Both the position numbers and the translations under genes were made by a program. A DNA stretch of 64,000 bases, from NCBI RefSeq assembly GCF_031458135.1, contig NZ_JAVDXW010000001.1:3348001-3412000 (forward strand), given 5' to 3'. Below the pieces are notes generated by a model. The model saw only the letters and a program-made list of their open reading frames with translations. It was not told the DNA's origin and ran no database searches. Each line of letters begins with the position of its first letter. Position 1 is the stretch's first letter. Of the stretch, positions 16,567-25,541 are shown one piece after another. The stretch is from Haloactinomyces albus. GTDB taxonomy: Bacteria > Actinomycetota > Actinomycetes > Mycobacteriales > Pseudonocardiaceae.

Positions 16567-18891
16567 CTACCGGGAGGTGCCTTCGATGATGTGCTCCGGC
16601 GCGACCGGAGTGTGGGTCAGTGCCTTTCCGGTGGCCGCGCGAATCGCGGCACTGATCGCCGGTGTCGTGGAGATCGTCGGTGGTTCCCCGACACCGCGCA
16701 CCCCGTAGGGGGAGTTGGGGTCGGCACGTTCGATGACGTCGATGTTCATCGGTGGCATGTCCAGGATCGTGGGAATGAGGTAATCGGTGAACGACGCGTT
16801 GCGGATGGCGCCGCCCTCGACCCGGATCTCCTCCATCACCGCGAGCCCCAGTCCCTGTGCGGAACCGCCCTGGATCTGACCGATGACGGCTTCCGGGTTC
16901 ATCGCCTTGCCGACGTCCTGGGAACAGTCGAGCTGAACCACCTTGACCAGGCCGAGCTCGGTATCCACATCGACCACCGCACGGTGCGCGGAGAAAGCGT
17001 GCTGGACCTGTGCCCGCTCGCTGGTGCCGAATTCCTCGTCCAGCGGATACGTCTCCCGGTGATGGTATTCCCGGGTCTCCTCGATCACGTCGTCACCGAG
17101 GACGTCGGCGAGATCGGCGAGCACACCGGTGGCAGCGGAGACGACCTTGCCGCCGGACAGCGACAGGTCCTCGGCGTCCTCGCCGAAACGTGTCGCCACG
17201 CGCTCGAAGAGGATGCTGCGGACGGCCGCGCAGGCATTGCTGACGGCGCCGCCGGTCACGTAGGTCTGCCGCGAGGCCGAGCTCGACCCGGCCTGGCCGA
17301 CGTCGGTGTCGTTGGGGTGGATGTTGACCCGTTCCACACCGAGCTCGGTGCGGGCGATCTGCTGTTGCACGGTGACCAGGCCCTGACCGACCTCCGCGGC
17401 CGCGGTGTGCACCATCGCCAGCGGTTCACCGCCGATGACCTGCAGTCGCACCCGTGCGGTGGAGTAGTCGTCGGCACCTTCGGCGTAGCAGATGTTCTTG
17501 ATGCACACGCCGTAGCCGATGCCCCGGACGACGCCCTCACCGTGGGTGGTGTTGGAGGCTCCGCCGGGCAGCTCGCGGATGTCGGCCGGGCCGGCGTCGC
17601 GCTCGGGCGGTAGTGGCAGTTGCCGGACCCGCTCGAGGAGTTCGGCCACCGGAGCGGGATAGTCCAGCACCTGGCCGGTGGGGGTGGTGCCGCCCTGGCT
17701 GAGGGCATTGCGGATGCGCAGGTCGACCGGGTCCATGCCCAGTGCCTCGGCGAGCTTGTCCATCTGTGCCTCGTAGGCCAGCGCGGGCTGCACCGCTCCC
17801 AGGCCGCGCATCGCACCGCACGGCGGGTTGTTGGTGTAGAGCCCCCAGCCCTCGATCCGGACGTTGGGCACGGAGTAGGGGCCGATGCCGAGCGTGGTGC
17901 CGTTGCCGACCACGACCGGTGTCTTCGACGCGTACGCGCCACCGTCGAAGTACAGCGTCGCCCGGACGTAGACGAGCTCTCCGTCGCGGGTGGCGCCGTG
18001 CTCGTAGTACATCTTGGCCGGGTGCCGGTGCACGTGGCCGTAGAAGGACTCCTCCCGGTTGTAGACCATCTTGACCGGCTTGCCGGTGTGCAGGGCGAGC
18101 ATGCTGCAGTGGACCTGGATGGACAGGTCCTCGCGGCCACCGAACGCGCCGCCGACCCCGGAGATGGTCATCCGGACCTTCTCGGCGGGCAGTCCCAGCG
18201 CCCGCGCGGTCTGCTTCCGGTCGGAGTGCAGGTCCTGGGTGGCCAGGTAGAGATCCACGCCGCCGTCGGGAGCCGGGATGGCCAGCCCGGCTTCGGGACC
18301 GAGAAACGCCTGGTCCTGCATGCCGAGCGTGTAGACGTCGGAGACGACGACCTCGGCCTCGGCGTCGGGATCGCCCTTGATGATCGGCTGGTGACGGACG
18401 ACGTTGCCGTCGGCATGCAACTTCGGCAACGTCGTGTCGTGCGCGGCGAGTTCGGGGTCGGTGATCGGCTCCAGCACCTCGTAGTCGACCTCGATGCGTT
18501 CCATCGCACGCCGTGCGGTCTCCGGATGGTCGGCGGCCACGAGTGCCACCGCCTCACCCCGGTACCGCACCACGTCGACGGCGAGCACCGGCTGATCGAC
18601 GACCTTCAGGCCGTAGAGGTTCTCGCCCGGCACGTCGGAATGGGTCAGTACCGCGTACACCCCGGGCGTGGCCAGGGCGGGGCCGATGTCGATCGAATTG
18701 ATCCGGGCGTACGGGTGCGGACTGCGCAGTGTCGCACCCCAGAGCATGTCCTCGGCCCACAGGTCGGAGGCGTAGGCGTACTCGCCGCGTACCTTCAGCG
18801 CGCCGTCCGGCCGCATCGGGGACTCGCCGATTCCGCCCGCGATGGCGTCGTCGAGGTCCTGGGGACTGCGTGCGGGGGCATGGTCGCTCAT
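16567..18891 (-). CDS. xanthine dehydrogenase, molybdopterin-binding subunit
   Basis: 774 residues from ATG 18891, whose first base is the last base of the preceding stop; GGAGGT upstream. N-terminal ald_Xan_dh domain (G-A-L-K-V-R-G-E-Y-A-Y-A-S-D near residue 30), then Mo-binding regions: G-G-A-F-G-G-R-E about 255, A-M-R-G-L-G near 340, and the active-site Glu region G-V-R-G-V-G-E-P-P near 735. It corresponds to PucD: hypoxanthine to xanthine to urate by hydroxylation. Last gene of the four-gene overlapping operon starting at 21702; ended by the strong hairpin at 16487. Confidence 0.95.
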   Translation of the reverse strand: MSDHAPARSPQDLDDAIAGGIGESPMRPDGALKVRGEYAYASDLWAEDMLWGATLRSPHPYARINSIDIGPALATPGVYAVLTHSDVPGENLYGLKVVDQPVLAVDVVRYRGEAVALVAADHPETARRAMERIEVDYEVLEPITDPELAAHDTTLPKLHADGNVVRHQPIIKGDPDAEAEVVVSDVYTLGMQDQAFLGPEAGLAIPAPDGGVDLYLATQDLHSDRKQTARALGLPAEKVRMTISGVGGAFGGREDLSIQVHCSMLALHTGKPVKMVYNREESFYGHVHRHPAKMYYEHGATRDGELVYVRATLYFDGGAYASKTPVVVGNGTTLGIGPYSVPNVRIEGWGLYTNNPPCGAMRGLGAVQPALAYEAQMDKLAEALGMDPVDLRIRNALSQGGTTPTGQVLDYPAPVAELLERVRQLPLPPERDAGPADIRELPGGASNTTHGEGVVRGIGYGVCIKNICYAEGADDYSTARVRLQVIGGEPLAMVHTAAAEVGQGLVTVQQQIARTELGVERVNIHPNDTDVGQAGSSSASRQTYVTGGAVSNACAAVRSILFERVATRFGEDAEDLSLSGGKVVSAATGVLADLADVLGDDVIEETREYHHRETYPLDEEFGTSERAQVQHAFSAHRAVVDVDTELGLVKVVQLDCSQDVGKAMNPEAVIGQIQGGSAQGLGLAVMEEIRVEGGAIRNASFTDYLIPTILDMPPMNIDVIERADPNSPYGVRGVGEPPTISTTPAISAAIRAATGKALTHTPVAPEHIIEGTSR

Positions 18892-20297
18892 CACGCCACC
18901 TCCTGGTCGGTGTTGTGGTGCCGGGCCAACTGCGCACCGGCCCGGCGAAGTTCGTGGGTGAGATCGGTCTCCGAGGTGGTCACCAGGTGCCCGTTGTCGA
19001 CCACCGGCTCGCCGCCGCACAGCAGACGTTCGAGCCTGGGCAGCGGTCCGAGCACCAGTGCGGCGACCGGGTCCTGGATGCCCGCGTGCCCGAGTCCGTC
19101 GAGTCGCCACATCGCGATATCGGCGAGCTTGCCCGGTTGCAGCGAGCCGAGCTCGTCCTCGCGGCCGAGGCAGCGCGCGCCTCCGCGCGTGCCCAGCCAC
19201 AGCGCATCGCGGACGCTCAGCGACTGCGGCCCGTAGTGCGCACGGGCGGTCAGCAGGGCCTGGCGAAGCTCGTCACCGAGGCGTCCGGCCTCGTTCGAGG
19301 CCACCCCGTCGACCCCCAGCCCGACGGGGGAACCGGCATCCAGCAGGGGGCGCACCGGAGCGACACCGGCGCCGAGGCGGCCGTTCGAACTCGGGCAGTG
19401 CGCGACGCCCGTGCCGGTGTCGCCGAACCGCCGCACGGCCGCATCGGACAGGTGCACGCTGTGCGCGAGCCAGACGTCCGTTCCCAGCCATCCCAGCCGC
19501 TCGGCGTACTCGGCGGGGGTGCAGCCGAACTCGGCGAGACACTGCTCGTGCTCGTCCAGCGTCTCGGCCAGGTGCGTGTGCATCCGGACACCGTGGGACC
19601 GGGCGAGTTCGGCCGAGGAACGCATCAGTTCGGCGCTGACCGTGAACGGCGAGCACGGGCCCACGGCGATGCGCACCCGCGAACCGGGTGCCGGATCGTG
19701 AAAGCGCCCGATCGCGTCCTCGGTACCGCTCAGCGCCGAGTCGACATCCTCGACGATCGAGTCCGGTGGCAGACCACCGTGGGACCGTCCCCGGTCCATC
19801 GATCCCCGGACCGCGTGCAGCCGGACCCCGACGCGCTCGGCTGCGGACACGACCGCGCCGAGCACGTCGCCACCGTCCCGCGGGAAGACGTAGTGGTGGT
19901 CGGCAACAGTGGTGCATCCGGACAGCGCCGTCCAGCCGAGCCCGGCCGAGGCGGCCGCGTGGGTGATCTCCTCGTCGAGCCCCGCCCACACGGGGTAGAG
20001 CGCGGTGAGCCAGTCGAACAGCGTCGCGTCGGCCGCGTATCCGCGCGTGGCCCACTGGTAGAGGTGGTGGTGCGTGTTGACCAGGCCGGGGGTGAGCAGG
20101 CAGCCGCTGCCGTCGATACGGCGCGCAGGCGCGTCCTGGGGCGGTGCCGTGCCGGGACCGACGTCCAGGATGCGGTCGTCCTCGATGACCAGGTAACCCT
20201 CGGAATGCTCGGTGCCGAGATGCGCCCCGAGTCGTTCCGCGGCGTCGACGGTGACGACCGCCGCCCCCTCGATCACGATCCGTGAGTTCCCGTTCAT
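18891..20297 (-). CDS. amidohydrolase, 8-oxoguanine deaminase / AtzB type
   Basis: 468 residues; ATG 20297 overlaps the preceding stop (ATGA). Metal site: P-G-L-V-N-T-H-H-H (about 70-78), H-T-H-L-A-E-T near 240, H-S-V-H near 277 and G-V-D-G-V-A-S-N-E near 325, the order of zinc amidohydrolases in the hydroxyatrazine/8-oxoguanine deaminase group. Being inside the xanthine dehydrogenase operon it most likely deaminates 8-oxoguanine to urate, or guanine to xanthine. That makes two unrelated purine deaminases in this locus (the other is at 15929). Confidence 0.85.
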   Translation of the reverse strand: MNGNSRIVIEGAAVVTVDAAERLGAHLGTEHSEGYLVIEDDRILDVGPGTAPPQDAPARRIDGSGCLLTPGLVNTHHHLYQWATRGYAADATLFDWLTALYPVWAGLDEEITHAAASAGLGWTALSGCTTVADHHYVFPRDGGDVLGAVVSAAERVGVRLHAVRGSMDRGRSHGGLPPDSIVEDVDSALSGTEDAIGRFHDPAPGSRVRIAVGPCSPFTVSAELMRSSAELARSHGVRMHTHLAETLDEHEQCLAEFGCTPAEYAERLGWLGTDVWLAHSVHLSDAAVRRFGDTGTGVAHCPSSNGRLGAGVAPVRPLLDAGSPVGLGVDGVASNEAGRLGDELRQALLTARAHYGPQSLSVRDALWLGTRGGARCLGREDELGSLQPGKLADIAMWRLDGLGHAGIQDPVAALVLGPLPRLERLLCGGEPVVDNGHLVTTSETDLTHELRRAGAQLARHHNTDQEVA

Positions 20298-20794
20298 GCG
20301 TCGGCCTTGTCCGGTCGCGTGTTGTCGGAGGAGGAACGGCGGTCGGCGGCCAGTCGCACCGCGTCCATGATCTTCTCGTAGCCGGTGCAGCGGCACAGGT
20401 TGCCCGCCAGCGACTCGCGGATTTCGGCGTCGGACGGCTCGGAGTTGCGGTTGATGAGGTCGTCGGCGGCCACCAGCAGACCCGGGGTACAGAATCCGCA
20501 CTGCACGGCGCCTGCGTCCACGAACGCTTCCTGCACGGCATCGAGCTTGTCGCCGTTGGCGAGTCCCTCCACGGTGCCGACCTCGCGCCCGGAGACCTGT
20601 CCGGCCGCCACGAGACAGGCGCAGGCCGGGACGCCGTCCAGATAGACGGTGCACGAGCCGCACTCACCCTGCTCGCAGGCGTTCTTGGAGCCCGGCAGGC
20701 CGAGGCGCTCCCGCAGGACGTAGAGCAGGCTCTCGCCTTCCCAAACGTCGTCGGCCTCGCGTTGCCTGCCGTTGACGGTGAATGTCAGGCGCAT
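20294..20794 (-). CDS. xanthine dehydrogenase, 2Fe-2S subunit
   Basis: 166 residues. Plant-type 2Fe-2S ligands C-E-Q-G-E-C-G-S-C near 40-48 with a fourth Cys (A-C-A-C) near 60, and the second cluster ligands Q-C-G-F-C-T-P-G near 99 and N-L-C-R-C-T-G-Y near 133. Corresponds to PucE, passing electrons from Mo to FAD. Starts within the end of the FAD subunit gene and overlaps the amidohydrolase start. Confidence 0.95.
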   Translation of the reverse strand: MRLTFTVNGRQREADDVWEGESLLYVLRERLGLPGSKNACEQGECGSCTVYLDGVPACACLVAAGQVSGREVGTVEGLANGDKLDAVQEAFVDAGAVQCGFCTPGLLVAADDLINRNSEPSDAEIRESLAGNLCRCTGYEKIMDAVRLAADRRSSSDNTRPDKADA

Positions 20795-21702
20795 TCCGAC
20801 CTCCCGGTGTGGTCGTTCGACGGGTGATTGCTCGAGTGCTGACGGCGGTGCTCGTCCCAGACCCAGCCCAGTGTCCGGCGAGCCATGACGCTCAGCGCGT
20901 GGGTGCGGTACTCGGCGGTGCTGCGGACATCGTCGATCGGCGAGGCCGCACGAGCGACGAGTTCGCCGAAGTGCCGCACGACCGAGTCGGCCAGCGGCCG
21001 GGGCGAGGTCCACTGACCGGAGTCGGCCAGTTCGGCGGACAGGAAGTCCTCGGCTTCGGGTGCCCGGCGCGGGGTGGGTGCGGCCGAACCGAGACCGGTT
21101 CCCACGCGCTGCTGCTCGGGATGCAGCGAGAGGGCGAAAGTGCACACCGCGATGACCATCGCGTTGCGCGTGCCGATCTTGGAGAACTGCTGCGCACCGG
21201 TTGCGGGGGCGATGTGCACGGCCGAGATCAGCTCGTCGGGGGCCAGCGCGTGGCGCTTGACGCCGGTGAAGAACTCCTCCATCGCCAGCATGCGCACTCC
21301 GCGCACCGACTCCACCTCGACTTCGGCGCCGGAGGCCAGCAGCGGTGGGTGCCCGTCTCCGGCGGGTGAGGCCGAGGCGAGATTCCCGCCGAGCGTGCCT
21401 CGGTTGCGGATCTGCGGGGATCCCACGGTGCGTGCCGCGATGGCCAGGCCGGGGAGCCTGTCGCCGAGTTCGTTGATCAGCCGCGTGTAGGGCAGGCCGG
21501 CACCGATTCGCAACCGGCCCGCGTGTTCGGACCAGTTCGCCAGTTCGTCGATACCGGTCATATCCAGCAGGGTCGCGGGGCGCCGGTGATCGAAATTGAT
21601 CTCGACCATGATGTCGGTGCCGCCCGCGATGGGGGTCGCGTCGGGATGGTTGGCCTTGGCTTCGAGTGCGTCTCGCCAGGACGCCGGACGGAGGAAGTCC
21701 AC
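20785..21702 (-). CDS. xanthine dehydrogenase, FAD-binding subunit
   Basis: 305 residues from GTG 21702 (GGAG upstream). FAD motifs: P-I-A-G-G-T-D-I-M-V near residue 24 and T-V-G-S-P-Q-I-R-N-R-G-T-L-G-G-N-L near 91. Corresponds to PucC/CoxM family, handing electrons to NAD+ or another acceptor. First gene of the operon, divergent from the PucR activator. The C-terminus carries a longer His/Ser/Asn-rich tail than usual. Confidence 0.93.
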   Translation of the reverse strand: MDFLRPASWRDALEAKANHPDATPIAGGTDIMVEINFDHRRPATLLDMTGIDELANWSEHAGRLRIGAGLPYTRLINELGDRLPGLAIAARTVGSPQIRNRGTLGGNLASASPAGDGHPPLLASGAEVEVESVRGVRMLAMEEFFTGVKRHALAPDELISAVHIAPATGAQQFSKIGTRNAMVIAVCTFALSLHPEQQRVGTGLGSAAPTPRRAPEAEDFLSAELADSGQWTSPRPLADSVVRHFGELVARAASPIDDVRSTAEYRTHALSVMARRTLGWVWDEHRRQHSSNHPSNDHTGRSECA

Positions 21703-22003
21703 GTTGTTCTCCAGAGGGGGCAGCCCAGCAGCCGGACAGCCCGGTACCGGTTACGGATGTGAGTAAGTACACAGGTGTGAACGGGGAATTGACTAGCGGT
21801 GGAATCCATGAAAGCGGTCGGGGATGACCCGATGGCGTTAGTATTTTCCTACAAGGAACCGTCACCTCCACCGTCACCGACACGCCGGACTCCCCCGGCG
21901 CGCGACGTGGGGCCCGTCTCCGGGAGAACGGACCCACCCGTCGGTGCCGCGGACGTCGGTGCGGTCGTGCCCGGGTGACCGCCCAGTGCTGTACGGTGCG
22001 CGG
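21703..22003. promoter_or_regulatory. divergent promoter between xanthine dehydrogenase operon and pucR
   Basis: 301 bases without a gene. A TTCCT-ACA-AGGAA inverted repeat at 21846-21858 sits about midway and is the best candidate operator. On the pucR side, TACGGT (21992-21997) is exactly six bases before the ATG, as in other leaderless genes here. Nothing resembling the Bacillus PucR box was found. Confidence 0.4.
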
Positions 22004-23530
22004 ATGCTGCTACGTGATCTCCTGGACGACCCGGAGCTCGGGCTGGCCCTGCTGGCAGGCCGAGAACAGCTGGACCGGCCTGTTCGCGGGATCTACATCA
22101 CCGACCTCATCGACCCCCGGCGATACCTGCACGGCGGGGAACTCGTGCTCAGCGGGTTGGTGTGGCATACCGGCCCCGCCGACTCGGAAAGGTTCGCCGC
22201 TGCCCTGTCCGACGCGGGCGTGGCCGGTCTGGCCGCGGGCACGGCCCGTCTCGGCAGAGCTCCCACCGACCTGGTCGAAGCGTGCGCCCGGTACCAGGTC
22301 CCGATCTTCGAAGTGCCGCTGGCAGTCAGCTTCAACACACTGTCCGAACGGGTGTGGCGTGCCGAGCAGCAGGCCTCCGTGCCCGGACGTGAGCTGGTCG
22401 GCGCCGTGGCCGCGGGGGCGGATCTGGACCGGGTGCTCGCGATGGCCACCGCGGAGCTCGGAGCGAACTGCTGGGTGCTCTCGGCCGCCGGAGCGGTGAT
22501 CGGTGGGGCCGGTGCACTGGACGAGAGCTCCCGGCGCGCCCTCATCCGCGAATTCCTCACGCCCGGAGTGCTGCCTCGAACGGTGCACCTCCCCTCCGAC
22601 GAGTCCGGTGCCTCGTTCGTGCTGTGGCCGGTCGGTTCCGATACCGAGCCGCGCGCCGCTCGGTGGTTCATCACGATCCTCGAGGAACAGCAGCACCGGA
22701 GCGCGAAACGGGAGGGAATCGTTGCCGACCTCGCCACGGCGGTCGCACTGCTGCGCTCGCGGCGGGACGAGGGACGCCAGGCCGCGAGTCGCTCGGTGCA
22801 AGCCGCATTGCACCGGTTGCTCGACGGATCGGCGAGTCCCCCGGAGGTCATGGCACGCCTCGAGGCCGCGGGCCTGCCCACGGGCGAACCCCTGCGCGTG
22901 GTCGCGCTCGATGTGGAGGGGCGGAGCGAAGCGGCGACGACACTGCTGCACGAGATCGCCGCATCGACCGAAATCGCATCGGTGACCGCGCCCGTGGACA
23001 CCGGAGCGCTCGCCTTGTTCGCAGGCGACCGCAACGGACTCGCGGGAATCGACCGGAGCCTGCGGCGCACGGTGGAGGACATCGAAAGCGGCATGGGCGT
23101 GCCGCGCCTGACACTGGGCGTGAGCGACATCAGCAAGGCGACCGGGTTGCGCGGCGCCGTCGAAGAGGCACGCTACGCACGAAGCCTGGCCGAACACCGA
23201 TCGGACCGGTGCGGCATCGCCACCGCGGGCGAGCTCGCCACACACCAGGTTCTGCTGGCCTCGGCAACCGACGATCTCCGCCGTTCCTACCGGCAGCGGG
23301 TCCTGTCGAAGCTCATCACCTATGACGAGGTGCACCATTCCGACCTCGTGAACACGCTGTGGGCATTCCTGGAATGCTCGGGCTCCTGGTCGCGTTGTGC
23401 CAAACGGCTACATGTCCACGTCAACACGCTGCGATACCGCATCAAGCGAGTCGAGGAGATCACCGGCCGCGATCTGGGTGATTTCGCGACCCGGGTGGAT
23501 TTCTACCTCGCGCTACAACTGGATACGTGA
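22004..23530 (+). CDS. PucR family transcriptional regulator of purine catabolism
   Basis: 508 residues from ATG 22004. N-terminal PucR domain (L-L-R-D-L-L-D-D-P-E-L-G-L near residue 2, R-G-I-Y-I-T-D-L-I-D-P near 28), a GGDEF-like middle region, and the C-terminal PucR HTH: F-L-E-C-S-G-S-W-S-R-C-A-K-R-L-H-V-H-V-N-T-L-R-Y-R-I-K-R (about 454-481). Gene is probably leaderless. Divergent from the xanthine dehydrogenase operon it most likely activates; such regulators usually respond to a purine breakdown product such as allantoin. Confidence 0.92.
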   Translation: MLLRDLLDDPELGLALLAGREQLDRPVRGIYITDLIDPRRYLHGGELVLSGLVWHTGPADSERFAAALSDAGVAGLAAGTARLGRAPTDLVEACARYQVPIFEVPLAVSFNTLSERVWRAEQQASVPGRELVGAVAAGADLDRVLAMATAELGANCWVLSAAGAVIGGAGALDESSRRALIREFLTPGVLPRTVHLPSDESGASFVLWPVGSDTEPRAARWFITILEEQQHRSAKREGIVADLATAVALLRSRRDEGRQAASRSVQAALHRLLDGSASPPEVMARLEAAGLPTGEPLRVVALDVEGRSEAATTLLHEIAASTEIASVTAPVDTGALALFAGDRNGLAGIDRSLRRTVEDIESGMGVPRLTLGVSDISKATGLRGAVEEARYARSLAEHRSDRCGIATAGELATHQVLLASATDDLRRSYRQRVLSKLITYDEVHHSDLVNTLWAFLECSGSWSRCAKRLHVHVNTLRYRIKRVEEITGRDLGDFATRVDFYLALQLDT

Positions 23531-23815
23531 GCCCCACGCCACAGCACGCGGGCGTACGGCTCCACCGCACGAAAAGCATCTCGCAGGCGAGCACATGGCC
23601 GCACGGGGTCCCCACGGAGCAGTTCGTCGTGTCAGTTGTCACAACCGCGTCCGCTGTCCGGGGGAAGCTGGGTTTCCGGTTCGAAATCCGCCGCCCTTAA
23701 GCGGTACTGTTCTTGGTCGGCACACGGCAGCGCCCGCGACACGGACCTGGCGCGGATCAGTCGGGAGCCGACCTGTGGAAACCATTCGCACGGTTGAGGA
23801 TCGGAGGTACCGGGA

Positions 23816-25054
23816 TTGACCGACCTGTCCGCCACCACCGGTGTGACGGACCGCCCGAGCGGAACCGGTGCCGCCTGGGATCTCGTATCCGGGGGCCCCG
23901 CATACGAACGGATCAGTGACTTCCTGAGCAGGCAGGCCCCCGAAACCCCGTGCCTGGTGCTGGACCTGCCCACGGTTCGCCATCGTTACGCCGGGCTGCG
24001 GTCGGCGCTTCCCGATGCCCGGATCTGCTACGCGATCAAGGCCAACCCCGAGCCGCGGGTGGTGGACGAACTGGTCGGCCTCGGTTCCTCGTTCGACGTC
24101 GCAGGCCTCGGAGAGATCGAGCTGTGCCTGGCACGGGGAGCCGCACCCGAGTCGATCTCCTACGGCAACACCATCAAGAAACGGCGTGACATCGCGCGCG
24201 CCTACGAGCACGGCGTACGCCTGTTCGCCACCGACAGCGAACCGGACCTGGACAATATCGCCGCGGCCGCGCCCGGCTCCCGTGTCTTCTGCCGGATCCT
24301 GGTGGACAACAAAGGATCCCGTACCCCGTTCGGCCGCAAGTTCGGCTGTCCGCCGGAGACCGCCGTGCGGTTGCTGGGCCGCGCCCGAGAACTCGGGCTC
24401 GATCCGTACGGCGTGTCCTTCCACATCGGATCGCAGCAACTCGACCCGGATGCGTGGGAGCACGGGATCCTCGCCGCACGCGAGGTCTTCGAGGGGCTGG
24501 CCGGCCGGGGCATCGCGTTGCGCATGGTCAACCTGGGCGGTGGCCTTCCCGCCGCCTACACCCAGTCCGCGCCGCCGCTGCAGGAGTACGCCACGCGGAT
24601 CGAGGCCGCGCTGGATCGGCATTTCGGTGCCGACCGTCCGGAGTTGCTGGTCGAACCCGGCAGGCATCTCGTCGGAGACGCCGGTGTGCTGCGCAGTGAG
24701 GTCGTGCTCGTCACACCCGAGACCGGCAGTGACCGCCGCTGGATATACCTGGACGTGGGCCGCTACAACGGACTGGCCGAGACCGAGGGCGAGGCCATCA
24801 CCTACCGGTTGCGGACCTCCCGGGACGGCGATCCCGTCGGACCCGTCGTGCTGGCAGGACCGACCTGTGATGGCGACGACGTGCTCTACGAGAGCACGGA
24901 GTACGAACTCCCGGAGACACTACGCGCGGGTGACTGGGTGGAGCTGCTCAGTACAGGCGCCTATACCGCCAGTTACTCCTCGGTGGAGTTCAACGGATTC
25001 GCGCCGTTGCCCACTCATTGTGTCGACGGTGATGAGCGAACCGAGCGACCCTGA
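23816..25054 (+). CDS. type III PLP-dependent decarboxylase (ornithine decarboxylase-like)
   Basis: 412 residues from TTG 23816, chosen because GGAGGT lies 8 bases upstream. Alanine-racemase/ODC fold: PLP lysine in C-Y-A-I-K-A-N near residue 75, S-F-H-I-G-S-Q near 203, G-G-G-L-P near 241, E-P-G-R near 281, and the active-site G-P-T-C-D-G-D-D near 346 with the conserved Cys-Asp. With SpeD and SpeE directly downstream the likely product is putrescine (or another diamine) from ornithine (or lysine). Confidence 0.88.
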   Translation: MTDLSATTGVTDRPSGTGAAWDLVSGGPAYERISDFLSRQAPETPCLVLDLPTVRHRYAGLRSALPDARICYAIKANPEPRVVDELVGLGSSFDVAGLGEIELCLARGAAPESISYGNTIKKRRDIARAYEHGVRLFATDSEPDLDNIAAAAPGSRVFCRILVDNKGSRTPFGRKFGCPPETAVRLLGRARELGLDPYGVSFHIGSQQLDPDAWEHGILAAREVFEGLAGRGIALRMVNLGGGLPAAYTQSAPPLQEYATRIEAALDRHFGADRPELLVEPGRHLVGDAGVLRSEVVLVTPETGSDRRWIYLDVGRYNGLAETEGEAITYRLRTSRDGDPVGPVVLAGPTCDGDDVLYESTEYELPETLRAGDWVELLSTGAYTASYSSVEFNGFAPLPTHCVDGDERTERP

Positions 25055-25130
25055 CCGCCGCAGGTGCGGCGGTGGGGCTATTGCCCGAGTTTTCCGAGGC
25101 GAAATCTGCGAAATGTTGGGAGGTCGATAG

Positions 25131-25538
25131 ATGTCAATTGACGCCGGAACCCTGCAGGCCGAAACCGTCGGTTTGTTCGCCGGACAGCACGTCCTCGCCG
25201 AATTGGAGGGCGTTGATCCGGGTCTACTCGACGACGAGCAGTTCCTGCGGGACACGTTGCACAGTGCACTGCATCGCTCGTGGGCAACAGTGTGCCAAGT
25301 GATCGCGCAACGCTTCGAACCACAGGGCGTCACGGTGCTGGCACTGCTGTCGGAATCCCACGCTTCGCTGCACACGTATCCGGAAGATGGTTCGATCTTC
25401 ATTGACGTGTTCACCTGTGGCAACCGTGCTCAGCCGGAGCAGGCGGTGCAATTGCTGGCTGAGGCACTGCGCCCGTCCTCGGTGACCACGCAGACAATCC
25501 GGCGCGGCCGTGACCACGACACCGACTTCGTCTCGTAG
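25131..25538 (+). CDS. speD: S-adenosylmethionine decarboxylase proenzyme
   Basis: 135 residues. Self-cleavage site in L-L-S-E-S-H-A-S-L-H-T: cleavage between Glu75 and Ser76 would make the pyruvoyl group at Ser76; the downstream I-D-V-F-T-C-G contains the catalytic Cys. Makes decarboxylated SAM, the aminopropyl donor for spermidine. 76 bases after the decarboxylase, with a small ccgccgc hairpin between, and 3 bases before speE. Confidence 0.93.
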   Translation: MSIDAGTLQAETVGLFAGQHVLAELEGVDPGLLDDEQFLRDTLHSALHRSWATVCQVIAQRFEPQGVTVLALLSESHASLHTYPEDGSIFIDVFTCGNRAQPEQAVQLLAEALRPSSVTTQTIRRGRDHDTDFVS

Positions 25539-25541
25539 ACG

